Source: Hyphomicrobiales bacterium
Lineage (GTDB): Bacteria; Pseudomonadota; Alphaproteobacteria; Rhizobiales; Phreatobacteraceae
Direction of reading: 5' to 3'
Assembly (NCBI GenBank): GCA_017304475.1
Contig: JAFKKV010000032.1
Location: 59,249 to 123,248 of the forward strand
DNA length: 64,000 bases
Shown here: piece by piece, positions 27,404-35,649 of the stretch
Position numbering within the stretch: the stretch's first letter is position 1
Layout: every line of letters begins with the position of its first letter
Notes under the pieces: generated by a model
The model's database searches: none
Told to the model about the DNA's origin: nothing
What the model saw: the letters and a program-made list of their open reading frames with translations, nothing else
Made by a program: the position numbers and the translations under genes

Positions 27404-28269
27404 TCGAATCTCTCCCAGCGCTCGCCGAACAGGCCGCGCGGCCTGACGAGCAGGATGATCGCCATCAGCACGTACATGGCCGCGCCCGAGGCTTCCGGTT
27501 TGAACTGGATGGTCATGGCCGTGACGATGCCGACCAGCAGGCCGGCGATGATCGCGCCGTTATAGGAGCCGAGCCCGCCAATGGTGACGATGACGAAGGC
27601 CGGCATGATGGCGCCCGCGGCCATGGACGGATTGACCGTCCAGAGCGGCGCGGCGAGCATGCCGGCGAGCCCCGCGAGCAGGCAGCCGAGACCGAATACG
27701 CCCGACAAGACGCGCGGCAGGTTGATGCCGAGCAGGCCGACCATTTCGCCGTCACGCGAGCCGGCGCGCAGGATCCGGCCATAGGGCGTGTAGACCAGGA
27801 AGGCCCAGAGCCCGATCAGCGCCGTGACCGTCGTGCCGAGCACGAACAGCCGGTATTTGGTGATCAGGATCGGGCCATATTCGACGAAGCCGGAGAGGAA
27901 GCGTGGTGCGCTGAACGGCACCGGCGCGCCACCATAGGCAAGCCGCAGCAAGGCCTCGATCAGCAGGGCCAGCGCGAAGGTCAGGATCAGGCCGAGCAAT
28001 GGCTCCTTGCCGTAGAGCCGGCGGATCAGCACGAATTCCACTGCTATGCCGACGAGGCCGGTCAGAACAGGCGCCAGCCAGATGGCGGCCCAGCCGAACT
28101 GGCGCGACAGCGACAGCGCGAAATAGGCGCCGAGCGCGAAGAAGGCGCCATGGGCGAAATTGACGATGCCGAGCAGGCCGAAAATGATCGACAGGCCAAT
28201 GGCGATGAGCACGTAGAGGAAGCCGAGCACGAGGCCGTTGACGGCTTGGGACAGGATCATGTCGAGCAT
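27400..28269 (-). CDS. Branched-chain amino acid-type ABC permease LivH
   Basis: 289 residues, almost entirely membrane helices. The N-terminus (LSQAVNGLVLGFLYVLIAIGLSIIFGLLGIVNFAHGAFFALGAY) is diagnostic of LivH, as is the cytoplasmic loop TPYGRILRAGSRDGEMVGLLGIN that contacts the ATPases. It pairs with the permease part of the fused protein encoded next. The gene follows the receptor by 107 bp. Confidence 0.95.
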   Translation of the reverse strand: MLDMILSQAVNGLVLGFLYVLIAIGLSIIFGLLGIVNFAHGAFFALGAYFALSLSRQFGWAAIWLAPVLTGLVGIAVEFVLIRRLYGKEPLLGLILTFALALLIEALLRLAYGGAPVPFSAPRFLSGFVEYGPILITKYRLFVLGTTVTALIGLWAFLVYTPYGRILRAGSRDGEMVGLLGINLPRVLSGVFGLGCLLAGLAGMLAAPLWTVNPSMAAGAIMPAFVIVTIGGLGSYNGAIIAGLLVGIVTAMTIQFKPEASGAAMYVLMAIILLVRPRGLFGERWERFE

Positions 28270-28376
28270 GGGGCACCTTCCGGGGCGGCGACACCGGCGG
28301 AAACGGCCGGTGTCGCGCCTGGCTCGCTATCGAGCGGTCATGGTGTCGCGAAGGGATCGGACGGGGTTGAGCGCCG

Positions 28377-29636
28377 TCAGAGCCCGTCCATGGTGCAGCC
28401 GATCTGCTGGGGCGTGCCGAAGATCGCGTCCATTTCGGCGGCGTTGCGCGGCAGCGAGGCCTTGGCGTCGAAGAAGTCCCACCGGTCGGTGATCTGAGGC
28501 TTGGTCTCGACGACCAGCGTCCGGCGCAGCATCTGGTGGTCGAAGTCGCGGAACTTCGAGGCGTGGTCGCCCTCCATGAACGACCAGCGCTCGAGGCCGC
28601 CGACGATCGCGGCGGGCTCGGTCGACTTGGCGAGCTCGATGGCGCCCAACAGCGCTCGCATGCCGGTCCAGCCCATCCAGGCTTTGTCGGCCGCCGGCCG
28701 ATTGTGCTTCTTCTGGTAGGCCGCGGCGAAGGCCTTGTCTTCGGCCGAGTTGTCGGGATTGTTGTAGTACCACATCTTGGTGAAGACGCCGGTCGCCGCC
28801 TCCGCGCCGACGCCCCAGATGTCGGTGTCGCCAATGGCGATCTCGGCGAAGGGGATGCGTCCCTTCATGCCCAGTTCGTTCCACTGCTTGAGGAAGGTCG
28901 TCAGATCGCCCGCCGCGATGCCACCGATGACGGCGTCGGGCCTGGCCTGGCGGATCTTGAGGATGAACGAGGAATAATCAGGCGTATTGACCGGCACCTC
29001 GTCGGCGCCGACCACCGTGCCGCCGGCCTGTTTCAGGTAGTCGGCGAAGGCGTTCCGGATGTCCTGGCCGAAGGCATAGGAAGCGGTCAGCAGGTACCAT
29101 TTCTTGCCATAGGTGAGCACATGCGGCGCCAGGATCCGCGACTGGACGTCGACGGGCGGCTGGGAACGGAACGTGTAGCGGTTGCAGGCCTTGCCGGTGA
29201 GGTCGGCCGCCGCTGCATTGGCCGCGACGAAGGGGATCTTGGAGCGCTTGGCGACCGCCGAGATCGCCAGCGCGGTCGATGACAGCGCTCCGCCGATCAG
29301 GCCGACCACCTTGTGTTCGTCGATCAGCCGCTGGGCGTTCTGCTGGGCGCCCTGCGGGTTCGGCTCGTCCAGCCAGACGATTTCGGCCGGCCGGCCGAGC
29401 AGCGTGCTGTTGATCTGCTCGAGCGCCAGGACGCCGCCCTGGGCGAGATATTCCGACTGGTCGACAATGGTGCCGGTCTTGGCCCAGAGCATGCCGATCT
29501 TGATCGGCTCGGCGGCGCGGGCATCGCCGATATAGGGCGCGGCGAGCCCGGTCGCGGCGAGGCCGCCGGCGCCGATCAGCAGGCTGCGCCGGCCGATCAG
29601 GCGCGGCTTGGTCAGGTCTTTCGGCATGTCACTCAT
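28377..29636 (-). CDS. ABC transporter substrate-binding protein (LivK/urea-amide-binding type)
   Basis: 419 residues, family 4 receptor. It has a Tat-like leader (IGRRSLLIGAGGLAATGLAAP...ARA) and then IKIGMLWAKTGTIVDQSEYLAQGGVLALEQIN. The segments VGLIGGALSSTALAISAVAKRSKIPFVAANAAAADLTG and FGQDIRNAFADYLKQAGGTVVGADEVP match the Peripla_BP_6 group that binds amides, aromatic acids and amino acids. It is the first gene of the leftward operon, and its promoter region contains the IclR-type palindromes at 29723-29772. Confidence 0.93.
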   Translation of the reverse strand: MSDMPKDLTKPRLIGRRSLLIGAGGLAATGLAAPYIGDARAAEPIKIGMLWAKTGTIVDQSEYLAQGGVLALEQINSTLLGRPAEIVWLDEPNPQGAQQNAQRLIDEHKVVGLIGGALSSTALAISAVAKRSKIPFVAANAAAADLTGKACNRYTFRSQPPVDVQSRILAPHVLTYGKKWYLLTASYAFGQDIRNAFADYLKQAGGTVVGADEVPVNTPDYSSFILKIRQARPDAVIGGIAAGDLTTFLKQWNELGMKGRIPFAEIAIGDTDIWGVGAEAATGVFTKMWYYNNPDNSAEDKAFAAAYQKKHNRPAADKAWMGWTGMRALLGAIELAKSTEPAAIVGGLERWSFMEGDHASKFRDFDHQMLRRTLVVETKPQITDRWDFFDAKASLPRNAAEMDAIFGTPQQIGCTMDGL

Positions 29637-29722
29637 GGGCGTCCTCCCGAGGCTGGTCTGTTGTTCTGCGGCATGCCTGCTGGTGACCGGCGCGTCCGTC
29701 TGTTGGCGGAGCTATAGATCAA

Positions 29723-29741
29723 ACTGGAATCGCATTCCAGT
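29723..29741. promoter_or_regulatory. IclR-type operator, site 1
   Basis: ACTGGAATcgcATTCCAGT: perfect 8 bp arms around a 3 bp centre. It resembles the TGGAA...TTCCA dyads bound by IclR-family regulators. It lies between the divergent receptor gene (start 29636) and Gfo gene (start 29835); an IclR gene is the second gene of the rightward operon. It is probably the local regulator's binding site, controlling both operons. Confidence 0.65.
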
Positions 29742-29753
29742 AGAATATTTGAA

Positions 29754-29772
29754 ACTGGAATCCGGTTCTGGT
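29754..29772. promoter_or_regulatory. IclR-type operator, site 2 (degenerate)
   Basis: ACTGGAATccgGTTCTGGT has the same left arm and 19 bp length as site 1, but five of eight positions match in the right arm. Its centre is 31 bp from that of site 1, about three helical turns, so both would face the same side of the DNA. This suits cooperative binding by an IclR tetramer. Confidence 0.5.
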
Positions 29773-29834
29773 ATTGCAATTCGGGCCGGATGGAGTTGAG
29801 TCCTGCTGCACCCCGGACGGAGGGACCTCGGGCC

Positions 29835-30884
29835 ATGTCGAAAGTCAGGATCGCAATTGTCGGGGCCGGAGCGATCGGCCGGGCCCATGCCGAGGTGATC
29901 GCCACGGGCGAGGTGGCGGCGCTGGCGGCGATCGTCGATCCGACCGAGGCGGGCAGGGCGGTTGCCGGCCGCTACGGCGTGCCGTGGCTCGCCGACCAGG
30001 ACGCCTTGCTGGCGGCCGGCGGGGTGGATGCCGCCCTGGTCGCGACGCCGAACCAGACCCACTTGCCGGTCTCACTTGCCTTCATCGCGCGCGGCATTCC
30101 CGTGCTCGTCGAAAAGCCCATCGCCAGCACGCTCGCCGAAGGCCGGGCATTGACCGAGGCTTCCGAAAAGGCCGGTGTGGCGGTCCTGGTCGGCCATCAC
30201 CGCCGGCACAATCCGATCGTCAAACGGGCCCGCGAACTGGTGCGCTCGGGCACGCTCGGCCGCCTGACCTCGGTCTCGGTGCTCTCCACCTTCCTGAAGC
30301 CCGACAGCTATTTCGAACTGGAATGGCGGCGCCGCACCGGCGGCGGTCCGGTGCTGATCAATCTCATCCACGAGATCGACCTGATCCGCTTCGTCTGCGG
30401 CGAGATCGACGCGGTGCTCGCCGTCACCTCGAACAAGGTCAGGGGCTTCGAGGTCGAGGACAGCGCGGCGGTGATCCTGCGGCTGGCCAGCGGCGCCCTG
30501 GTGACCATCAATGTCTCGGATACCGCGGCCGCCCCCTGGAGCTGGGACATGTCGTCGCGTGAAAGCCCGCTCTATCCCGCGTTGCCGGCGCCGGTGAATT
30601 CGCATTACCTGTCGGGCACGGCGGCGTCCCTGACCTTGCCGCAGCTCGAACTCTGGCGCTATCCGGGCAAGGCCGGCTGGCACGAGCCGATCGCGCGCGA
30701 AATCGTCGAGGTCGCGCGCGCCGATCCCTATGCCGAGCAGATCCGCCATCTCTGCGCCGTCACCCGCGGCGAGGAGCAGCCGGTCATCACCGCGGCCGAC
30801 GGCACGCGCACGCTGGAAGCGACCCTTGCCGTGCACGAGGCCGCCAGGATAGGAGCGCCCGTTGCCCTGAGCTATGGACAATAG
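29835..30884 (+). CDS. Gfo/Idh/MocA family oxidoreductase
   Basis: 349 residues. N-terminal Rossmann fold (VRIAIVGAGAIGRAHAEVIA), the family signature VLVEKPIASTLAEGRAL with the EKP lysine near residue 94, and a C-terminal substrate domain with GGGPVLINLIHEIDLIRFVCGE. The family oxidises sugars, inositols or other cyclic polyols with NAD(P). The start has GGAGGGA about 10 bases before ATG 29835; an earlier frame start is weak. It is the first gene of the rightward operon and opposite the receptor promoter. Confidence 0.93.
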   Translation: MSKVRIAIVGAGAIGRAHAEVIATGEVAALAAIVDPTEAGRAVAGRYGVPWLADQDALLAAGGVDAALVATPNQTHLPVSLAFIARGIPVLVEKPIASTLAEGRALTEASEKAGVAVLVGHHRRHNPIVKRARELVRSGTLGRLTSVSVLSTFLKPDSYFELEWRRRTGGGPVLINLIHEIDLIRFVCGEIDAVLAVTSNKVRGFEVEDSAAVILRLASGALVTINVSDTAAAPWSWDMSSRESPLYPALPAPVNSHYLSGTAASLTLPQLELWRYPGKAGWHEPIAREIVEVARADPYAEQIRHLCAVTRGEEQPVITAADGTRTLEATLAVHEAARIGAPVALSYGQ

Positions 30885-30907
30885 CTGTGCTGAACGGAGG
30901 ATCGCAG

Positions 30908-31759
30908 ATGGTCGCGGCGCAAGATGAAGGCTCCGGCCCGTCCGGACTGCTGGAGAGAACGCTCGGTGTCCTCGAGATCCTGGCGCTGAACGCCCATGGC
31001 ATGCAGCTCTTCGAAATCGCCGACAAGCTGCACATTCCGCGCAGCGCCACCCATCGCGTCCTGACCAGCCTGGTCGAGCATGGCTATGTCCGCCAGGAGC
31101 GTTATCACGGCGCCTATCTGCTGACCGCCAAGATCGCCTCGCTCGCCTTCACCTTCCTGTCCGAGAGCGGCATTACCGATCTCGCCCAGCCGATCCTCGA
31201 TCGCCTGGCGCGCGAGACCGGCGAACTCATCCGCCTCGCTCTGGTCGACGACCAGCGGCTGATCTGGGTCGCCAAGTCGCAGGGCGCCCAGTTCGGCCTG
31301 CGCTACGACCCGGATATGGGCCGCGAGGGCAGGCTGTCCTGTTCGTCGAGCGGGCATGCCTGGCTCTCCACCATGAAGGAGGAGGACGCGCTCGCCATGG
31401 TCGCCAGGCAGGGCTACGGCTCGCGCGAGGAATATGGCCCGCGCGCGCCGCAGACCCCGCAGGCGCTGCTCAAGCATCTGAGGGCCGCGCGCAAGCGTGG
31501 TTATGCCTTCGTGGTCCAGGCCTTCACGCCCTGGATGAACGCCATGGCGGCGATCATCCGCTCGCCGGTGACCGGCGAGGTGACCGGCACGGTCAGCATC
31601 GCCGGCCCGCATGTCCGTCTTACCGAGACGCGCATGCAGGAGCTGGCGCCGCTGCTGCTGGCCGCGGCCAAGGAATTGTCGCTGGCGAGCGCCGCCTCGC
31701 CGACCCTGTCGGGGCGCGCCGGCGGCGAGCCGCGCGAAGGCCTGGTGCCGCTGATCTGA
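30908..31759 (+). CDS. IclR family transcriptional regulator
   Basis: 283 residues. The helix-turn-helix is at about 33-55 (MQLFEIADKLHIPRSATHRVLTSLVEHGYV), followed by the IclR effector domain (LAFTFLSESGITDLAQPILDRLARETGELIRLALVDD; LSCSSSGHAWLS). GGAGG precedes ATG 30908; a GTG at 30887 is less likely. It lies 23 bp after the Gfo gene. It probably binds the palindromes at 29723-29772 and governs both divergent operons in response to the imported compound. Confidence 0.94.
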   Translation: MVAAQDEGSGPSGLLERTLGVLEILALNAHGMQLFEIADKLHIPRSATHRVLTSLVEHGYVRQERYHGAYLLTAKIASLAFTFLSESGITDLAQPILDRLARETGELIRLALVDDQRLIWVAKSQGAQFGLRYDPDMGREGRLSCSSSGHAWLSTMKEEDALAMVARQGYGSREEYGPRAPQTPQALLKHLRAARKRGYAFVVQAFTPWMNAMAAIIRSPVTGEVTGTVSIAGPHVRLTETRMQELAPLLLAAAKELSLASAASPTLSGRAGGEPREGLVPLI

Positions 31760-31812
31760 ACCGCATCGGCCTGCCCGGTGCCCGAACAAGAACTGCCCGG
31801 GAGGCATTCGAC

Positions 31813-32715
31813 ATGCGTGTACTCGTCACCGGCGGCAAGGGGTTTCTCGGCGCCTGGATCGTCCGCCGTCTGCTGGGGCAGGGCTGCGCCGTCAGGGTCT
31901 TCGACGTCGCCGAGGACCGGCGCCTGGTCGAGGCGATCGGCGGCGCCAGGGCGGCCGAAGTGGCATGGAGCCTCGGCGATATCGTCGATGGTGCCGCCGT
32001 CTCGGCGGCGGCCGCCGGCTGCGACGCGATCGTCCACCTCGCGGGCATCCTGACACCGGCCTGCCAGGCCGACCCCGTTCGCGGCGCCGGGATCAACCTG
32101 ATCGGCACGCTGAACGTTTTCGAGGCCGCGCTCGCCCATGGCATCAGCCGCGTGGTCTATACCAGCAGCGCCGGCGTCTATGGTCCCGACGACGGCATGA
32201 CGCCGCGTCCGACGACCCATTACGGCACGTTCAAGCTCGCCTGCGAGGGCAGCGCCCGGGCCTATCTCGCCGATCGCGGCCTTGCCAGCATCGGCTTCCG
32301 GCCCTTCATCGTCTATGGCCCCGGGCGCGAGACCGGCCTGACCGCCGGGCCGAGCCTCGCCTGCAGGGCGGCGGCGCGCGGCGAAAGCTACCGCATTCCC
32401 TATGGCGGCAGCGCCGGCCTGGTCTTTGTCGACGATGTCGCCGCGGCCTATGAAAGCGCCGTGCTGCGCGATCCCGCCGGGGCCCATGTCTTCAACCTGG
32501 TCGGCACCACCGTTTCCAACGACGATGTCATCGCCGCTATTCACGCGGTGATCCCGAATGCCGCCATCACCGCCGGTGGACCGGCTTTGCCTATTGTCGC
32601 CGATGTCGATCCAGGCCAGGTCGACGACATCCTGCCAGGTTTGCCGCAGACCAGCCTCGCCGAGGGCATAGCCCGGACCGTCGCCTTCTACCGGCAAGGC
32701 GAGCGGCTTCCATGA
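31813..32715 (+). CDS. NAD(P)-dependent epimerase/dehydratase (extended SDR)
   Basis: 300 residues. VTGGKGFLGAWIVRRLL (6-22) binds the nucleotide; the catalytic motif is YGTFK in THYGTFKLACEG, with TSSAGVYGPD supplying the Ser. The end FRPFIVYGPGRETGL is typical of sugar and uronate dehydrogenase-like SDRs. CGGGAGGC precedes the start. It overlaps the downstream TIM-barrel gene by 4 bp, so the two products probably act consecutively. Confidence 0.91.
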   Translation: MRVLVTGGKGFLGAWIVRRLLGQGCAVRVFDVAEDRRLVEAIGGARAAEVAWSLGDIVDGAAVSAAAAGCDAIVHLAGILTPACQADPVRGAGINLIGTLNVFEAALAHGISRVVYTSSAGVYGPDDGMTPRPTTHYGTFKLACEGSARAYLADRGLASIGFRPFIVYGPGRETGLTAGPSLACRAAARGESYRIPYGGSAGLVFVDDVAAAYESAVLRDPAGAHVFNLVGTTVSNDDVIAAIHAVIPNAAITAGGPALPIVADVDPGQVDDILPGLPQTSLAEGIARTVAFYRQGERLP

Positions 32716-33560
32716 CCTTGCCGCGACTTGGCGCCCATACTTTCGGCTTCGCCTGGGATCGCGATGCCGAGGCCGCCTTCGAAGCGCTCGTGGCCGCTGG
32801 CTTTTCGACCCTGCAGCTGATGGCGGCGCCGCCGCATTACGACCCCTGGATCAACGATCCCGCCTTGCAGCACCGGCTCCGCGCGCTCATCGACCAGGCC
32901 GGCGCCGAGCTTCTGGCGCTCGATCTTGCGAGCAGCGACGTCAATCTCGCCAGCCCGTCGCGCGCGGTGGTGGATTTCGCCGTCGACGCTTATGGCCGGG
33001 CGATCGATCGCGGCGCCGAGCTCGGCGCGCGCGGCATCTGCGTCGCCTCCGGCCGCCGCCATGCCCTGGCGCCACAGGCGAGCGACCGGCTGCTCGATAT
33101 CTATCGCGACGCCTTCGAACGCATTCTGCTGCGCGCTGAGGAGGCCGGTCTCGGGGTGGTCCTGGAGAACCATCCGAACGGCCTGCTCGCCGAAGCCGGA
33201 GCGATCGAGCGTTTCCTGGCCGAAGGCGGCTATGACGGTGTTTCGGTCGCCTATGACGTCGCCAATGCCGTGGCCGTCGGCGAAGACCCCTCGGCCGGCC
33301 TGAAAAGGCTCCAGCCGCATCTCGGCATCGTCCATCTCTCGGACGCGCCGCAAGGCCAGTGGCGGCATGACCCGATCGGATCGGGCGACATCGATTTCGC
33401 CGCGATCGGCGAAACGATAGGCCAGCTCGGCTTTGCCGGCCCGGTCGTGCTGGAGATCATTTCGGGCCAGCCGCTCGACGATGTCGTCGCCGGCCGTGAA
33501 AAGCTGCTGCGCGCCGGCTGGCGCTTCGCCGGTCCGGGTGAGGTCAGCGTTTCAGGTTGA
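32712..33560 (+). CDS. Sugar phosphate isomerase/epimerase-like TIM-barrel protein
   Basis: 282 residues, xylose isomerase-like fold. Likely metal ligands are E152 (VVLENHPNG), D182 (VAYDVANA), H208 (IVHLSDAPQG) and E248 (PVVLEIISG), a complete set for this superfamily. It is the second TIM-barrel enzyme of the locus (the other is at 19065), and the two are clearly divergent from each other. Its 3' end overlaps the convergent EamA gene by 17 bp. The reaction is unknown; an isomerase, epimerase or dehydratase is expected. Confidence 0.89.
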   Translation: MTLPRLGAHTFGFAWDRDAEAAFEALVAAGFSTLQLMAAPPHYDPWINDPALQHRLRALIDQAGAELLALDLASSDVNLASPSRAVVDFAVDAYGRAIDRGAELGARGICVASGRRHALAPQASDRLLDIYRDAFERILLRAEEAGLGVVLENHPNGLLAEAGAIERFLAEGGYDGVSVAYDVANAVAVGEDPSAGLKRLQPHLGIVHLSDAPQGQWRHDPIGSGDIDFAAIGETIGQLGFAGPVVLEIISGQPLDDVVAGREKLLRAGWRFAGPGEVSVSG

Positions 33561-34437
33561 CCAGCACGACGCCGCCCAGCGCCAGCGCACCGCCGAGGAG
33601 CCCCATGGGGCTCGGCACTTCGGCGAGCCAGAGGAAGCCGATCAGGGTCGCCACCGGCGGGATGCAATAGAGGAAATTGGCGGCGCGTGCCGCCGGCAGG
33701 CGCGACAGGGCGGTGGCCCAGGCGGCATAGGCGATGAGCCCGGGCACGATGGCGAGATAGACGACCGCGAACAAGGCGGCCGGGCTCGCCTGCGCGGCCT
33801 GGGCAAGACCATGGGCCAGGCCCGGCGACAGGCAGAGCGCGCCCAGGATCATGTTGCTGGCGGCGACCGTCAGCGGCTTGTGGCGGGCGAAGAGCGGCTT
33901 CTGGACGATGGTCGACACCGCCGTGCAGACCGCCGCGCCGAGGATCATCAGGGCGCCCATGCCGAAATTCAGGTTGTCGCCCTCGCCGAGCGCGATCAGC
34001 CCGACCCCGGCAAAGGAGATCGCCGTGCCGAGCCAGGCCAGCGGCGAAAAGCGCTCGCCGAGCAGCAGCGTCGCCATCGCGGCGGTCATGACCGGACTGA
34101 CATTGATGATGAAGCTCGCCGCGCCCGATGGCACGGTCTGCTCCCCGGCATTGAGCAGCAGCGTATAGAGCGCGATGAAGACCAGTCCGCCGAAACCGAA
34201 ACGCCAGGCTTCCCCGGCTGTCGGCAAAGCCGGCCGCACCACCGCCAGGAACAGCGCCGCCGGAACGGCGGCCATGGCGAAGCGGAGGGCGCCGAGCTCG
34301 AGCGGCCCGAAACCGGCGAGGCCGGCACGGATCGCCGGAAATGACGAGGCCCAGCCGATCACCGTGACGACCACGGCCGCGATGCTGATGCCGTCGATCT
34401 GGGGCCGCAAGGAGGTGCTGGGGGTCATGCTGCTCAT
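33544..34437 (-). CDS. EamA/DMT family transporter
   Basis: 297 residues with ten membrane helices in two EamA repeats (AAVVVTVIGWASSFPAIRAGLAGFGPLELGALRF in the first; MGALMILGAAVCTAVSTIVQKPLF opening the second). The family mostly exports amino acids and metabolites. ATG 34437 was chosen; earlier in-frame codons encode an unlikely basic extension. It is divergent from the LysR gene 85 bp away, with the palindrome at 34485 between them, so it is the probable LysR target. Confidence 0.92.
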   Translation of the reverse strand: MSSMTPSTSLRPQIDGISIAAVVVTVIGWASSFPAIRAGLAGFGPLELGALRFAMAAVPAALFLAVVRPALPTAGEAWRFGFGGLVFIALYTLLLNAGEQTVPSGAASFIINVSPVMTAAMATLLLGERFSPLAWLGTAISFAGVGLIALGEGDNLNFGMGALMILGAAVCTAVSTIVQKPLFARHKPLTVAASNMILGALCLSPGLAHGLAQAAQASPAALFAVVYLAIVPGLIAYAAWATALSRLPAARAANFLYCIPPVATLIGFLWLAEVPSPMGLLGGALALGGVVLVNLKR

Positions 34438-34484
34438 CGGTTGCCCATGGTGATCGAACCCTCGGCTTGTCGGGCGGCGGCGCC

Positions 34485-34497
34485 CGATTGACAATCG
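34485..34497. promoter_or_regulatory. Palindrome between the EamA and LysR genes
   Basis: CGATTGACAATCG is a perfect dyad (6 bp arms, single central base) in the 85 bp divergent spacer. Its core ATTGACAAT also occurs at 53331, and the variant ATTGTCAAT occurs at 53265. A LysR-type or GntR-type operator are both possible; its position favours control of the divergent pair. Confidence 0.45.
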
Positions 34498-34522
34498 AAT
34501 AGAGCGAGGCTCAGCTGTGAGC

Positions 34523-35509
34523 ATGGATCACAGCTTGAGCCCCTTGCCGCCTCTCGACACCTTGCGCGCCTTCGAGGCGGCGGCGCGCGCCGGCAGCTTT
34601 TCGGCGGCCGCCGAGGCCTTGAATCTCACCCATGGTGCGATCAGCCGGCAGATCGCCCGGCTGGAACATTGGCTCGGCCAGAGGCTGTTCGAGCGGGAGG
34701 CGCGCGGCGTGTCGCTGACGCCCGAAGGCGAGCGGCTGTTCGACAGCACGACCGAAGCCTTTGCCCTGATCGCCGAGACCTCGGACCGATGGAGCGAGCC
34801 GCGCGGCGGCGCCACGGTGCGGCTGAATTCGCTGCCATCGATCTGCGGGCTCTGGTTGATGCCGCGCCTGGCGCGGCTGGAAGCGGGCGATCCGCCGGCG
34901 CGTATCTCGTTCCGGATCGACCAGCGGCAGACCGAACTGGGCGAGGGCAGCGACCTGGCGCTGCGCTGCGGCCGCGCCGGCGTGCCGGGGCGGATCTCGG
35001 TTCAGCTGTTCGAAGAATGGTGCTTTCCCATCGCTTCGCCGGAGCTTGCCGGCAAGCTCGGCGGCGCCGGGCCCGGGCGTATTCTGGCGGCGCCGCTGAT
35101 CCACGATTCCTGCGCCTCGGCCTGGCGCGCCTGGCTCGGCAGCCAGGGGCTCGACTACCGGCCGCGCCCGCAGGACCGGCGCTTCGAGGATTACAGCCTG
35201 GTGCTCGACGCCGCCGCCCATGGCCTCGGCGTGGCGCTCGCCCGTCCGCCGCTCGCGCAGGCGCTTATTGATAGCGGCCGCGTGGTGGTGGTCGACAGTC
35301 ACACCGCGCTCAACCCGTTCTCCTACTGGCTCGACCGGGCCCCCGGCGATGTCCGGCCGGCGGCCGCCGCCGTCGCCCGCCGGATCGGCGAAGAGGCCGG
35401 CGTCGCGCCCGCTGCGATGGAGCGGTTCTTGAGGAGTGAGAAGGGGCGGGGAGGCGCGGAACAGACCCTCTCCCAGAGGGAGAGGGTGGCGCCGTCAGGC
35501 GCCGGGTGA
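34523..35509 (+). CDS. LysR family transcriptional regulator (GcvA-like)
   Basis: 328 residues. HTH: PPLDTLRAFEAAARAGSFSAAAEALNLTHGAISRQIARLEHWLG; then GVSLTPEGERLFDST and a substrate-binding domain with GRAGVPG and the DYSLVLDAAAHGLGVAL segment typical of the GcvA branch. GTG 34517 is an alternative start. The last 15 or so residues (ending TLSQRERVAPSGAG) are encoded by repeat copy B, which has invaded or replaced the original 3' end. It is divergent from the EamA exporter gene. Confidence 0.92.
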   Translation: MDHSLSPLPPLDTLRAFEAAARAGSFSAAAEALNLTHGAISRQIARLEHWLGQRLFEREARGVSLTPEGERLFDSTTEAFALIAETSDRWSEPRGGATVRLNSLPSICGLWLMPRLARLEAGDPPARISFRIDQRQTELGEGSDLALRCGRAGVPGRISVQLFEEWCFPIASPELAGKLGGAGPGRILAAPLIHDSCASAWRAWLGSQGLDYRPRPQDRRFEDYSLVLDAAAHGLGVALARPPLAQALIDSGRVVVVDSHTALNPFSYWLDRAPGDVRPAAAAVARRIGEEAGVAPAAMERFLRSEKGRGGAEQTLSQRERVAPSGAG

Positions 35510-35626
35510 GGGGCGTAAGCCCTCAGAATTGATCCCCAAGATCGCCGAGCATGCGCCTCATCCGGAGATGGACGACCCCTCACCCGGCAGCTGACGCTGC
35601 CACCCTCTCCCTTTGGGAGAGGGTTG
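35465..35626. repeat. Structured intergenic repeat, family 1, copy B (inverted core)
   Basis: Same architecture as copy A, but the core is in the opposite orientation: the GGCGTAAG end follows the left hairpins and GGACGACCCC precedes the right ones. Hairpins are CCCTCTCCC/GGGAGAGGG, GGCGCC-GTCA-GGCGCC, GGCAGC-TGAC-GCTGCC, and the right CCCTCTCCC/GGGAGAGGG. It covers the 3' end of the LysR gene and the gap to the convergent aminotransferase gene, where it could terminate both transcripts. Confidence 0.85.
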
Positions 35627-35649
35627 ATTTTGCAGCGCTTTTACCTCGA

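Noticed and set aside
24806..27565. 919-codon plus-strand frame opposite the LivMGF fusion
   Set aside because: His/Arg/Gln/Asp-rich shadow of the fused transporter; no domains, and the opposite strand has Walker motifs and membrane segments.
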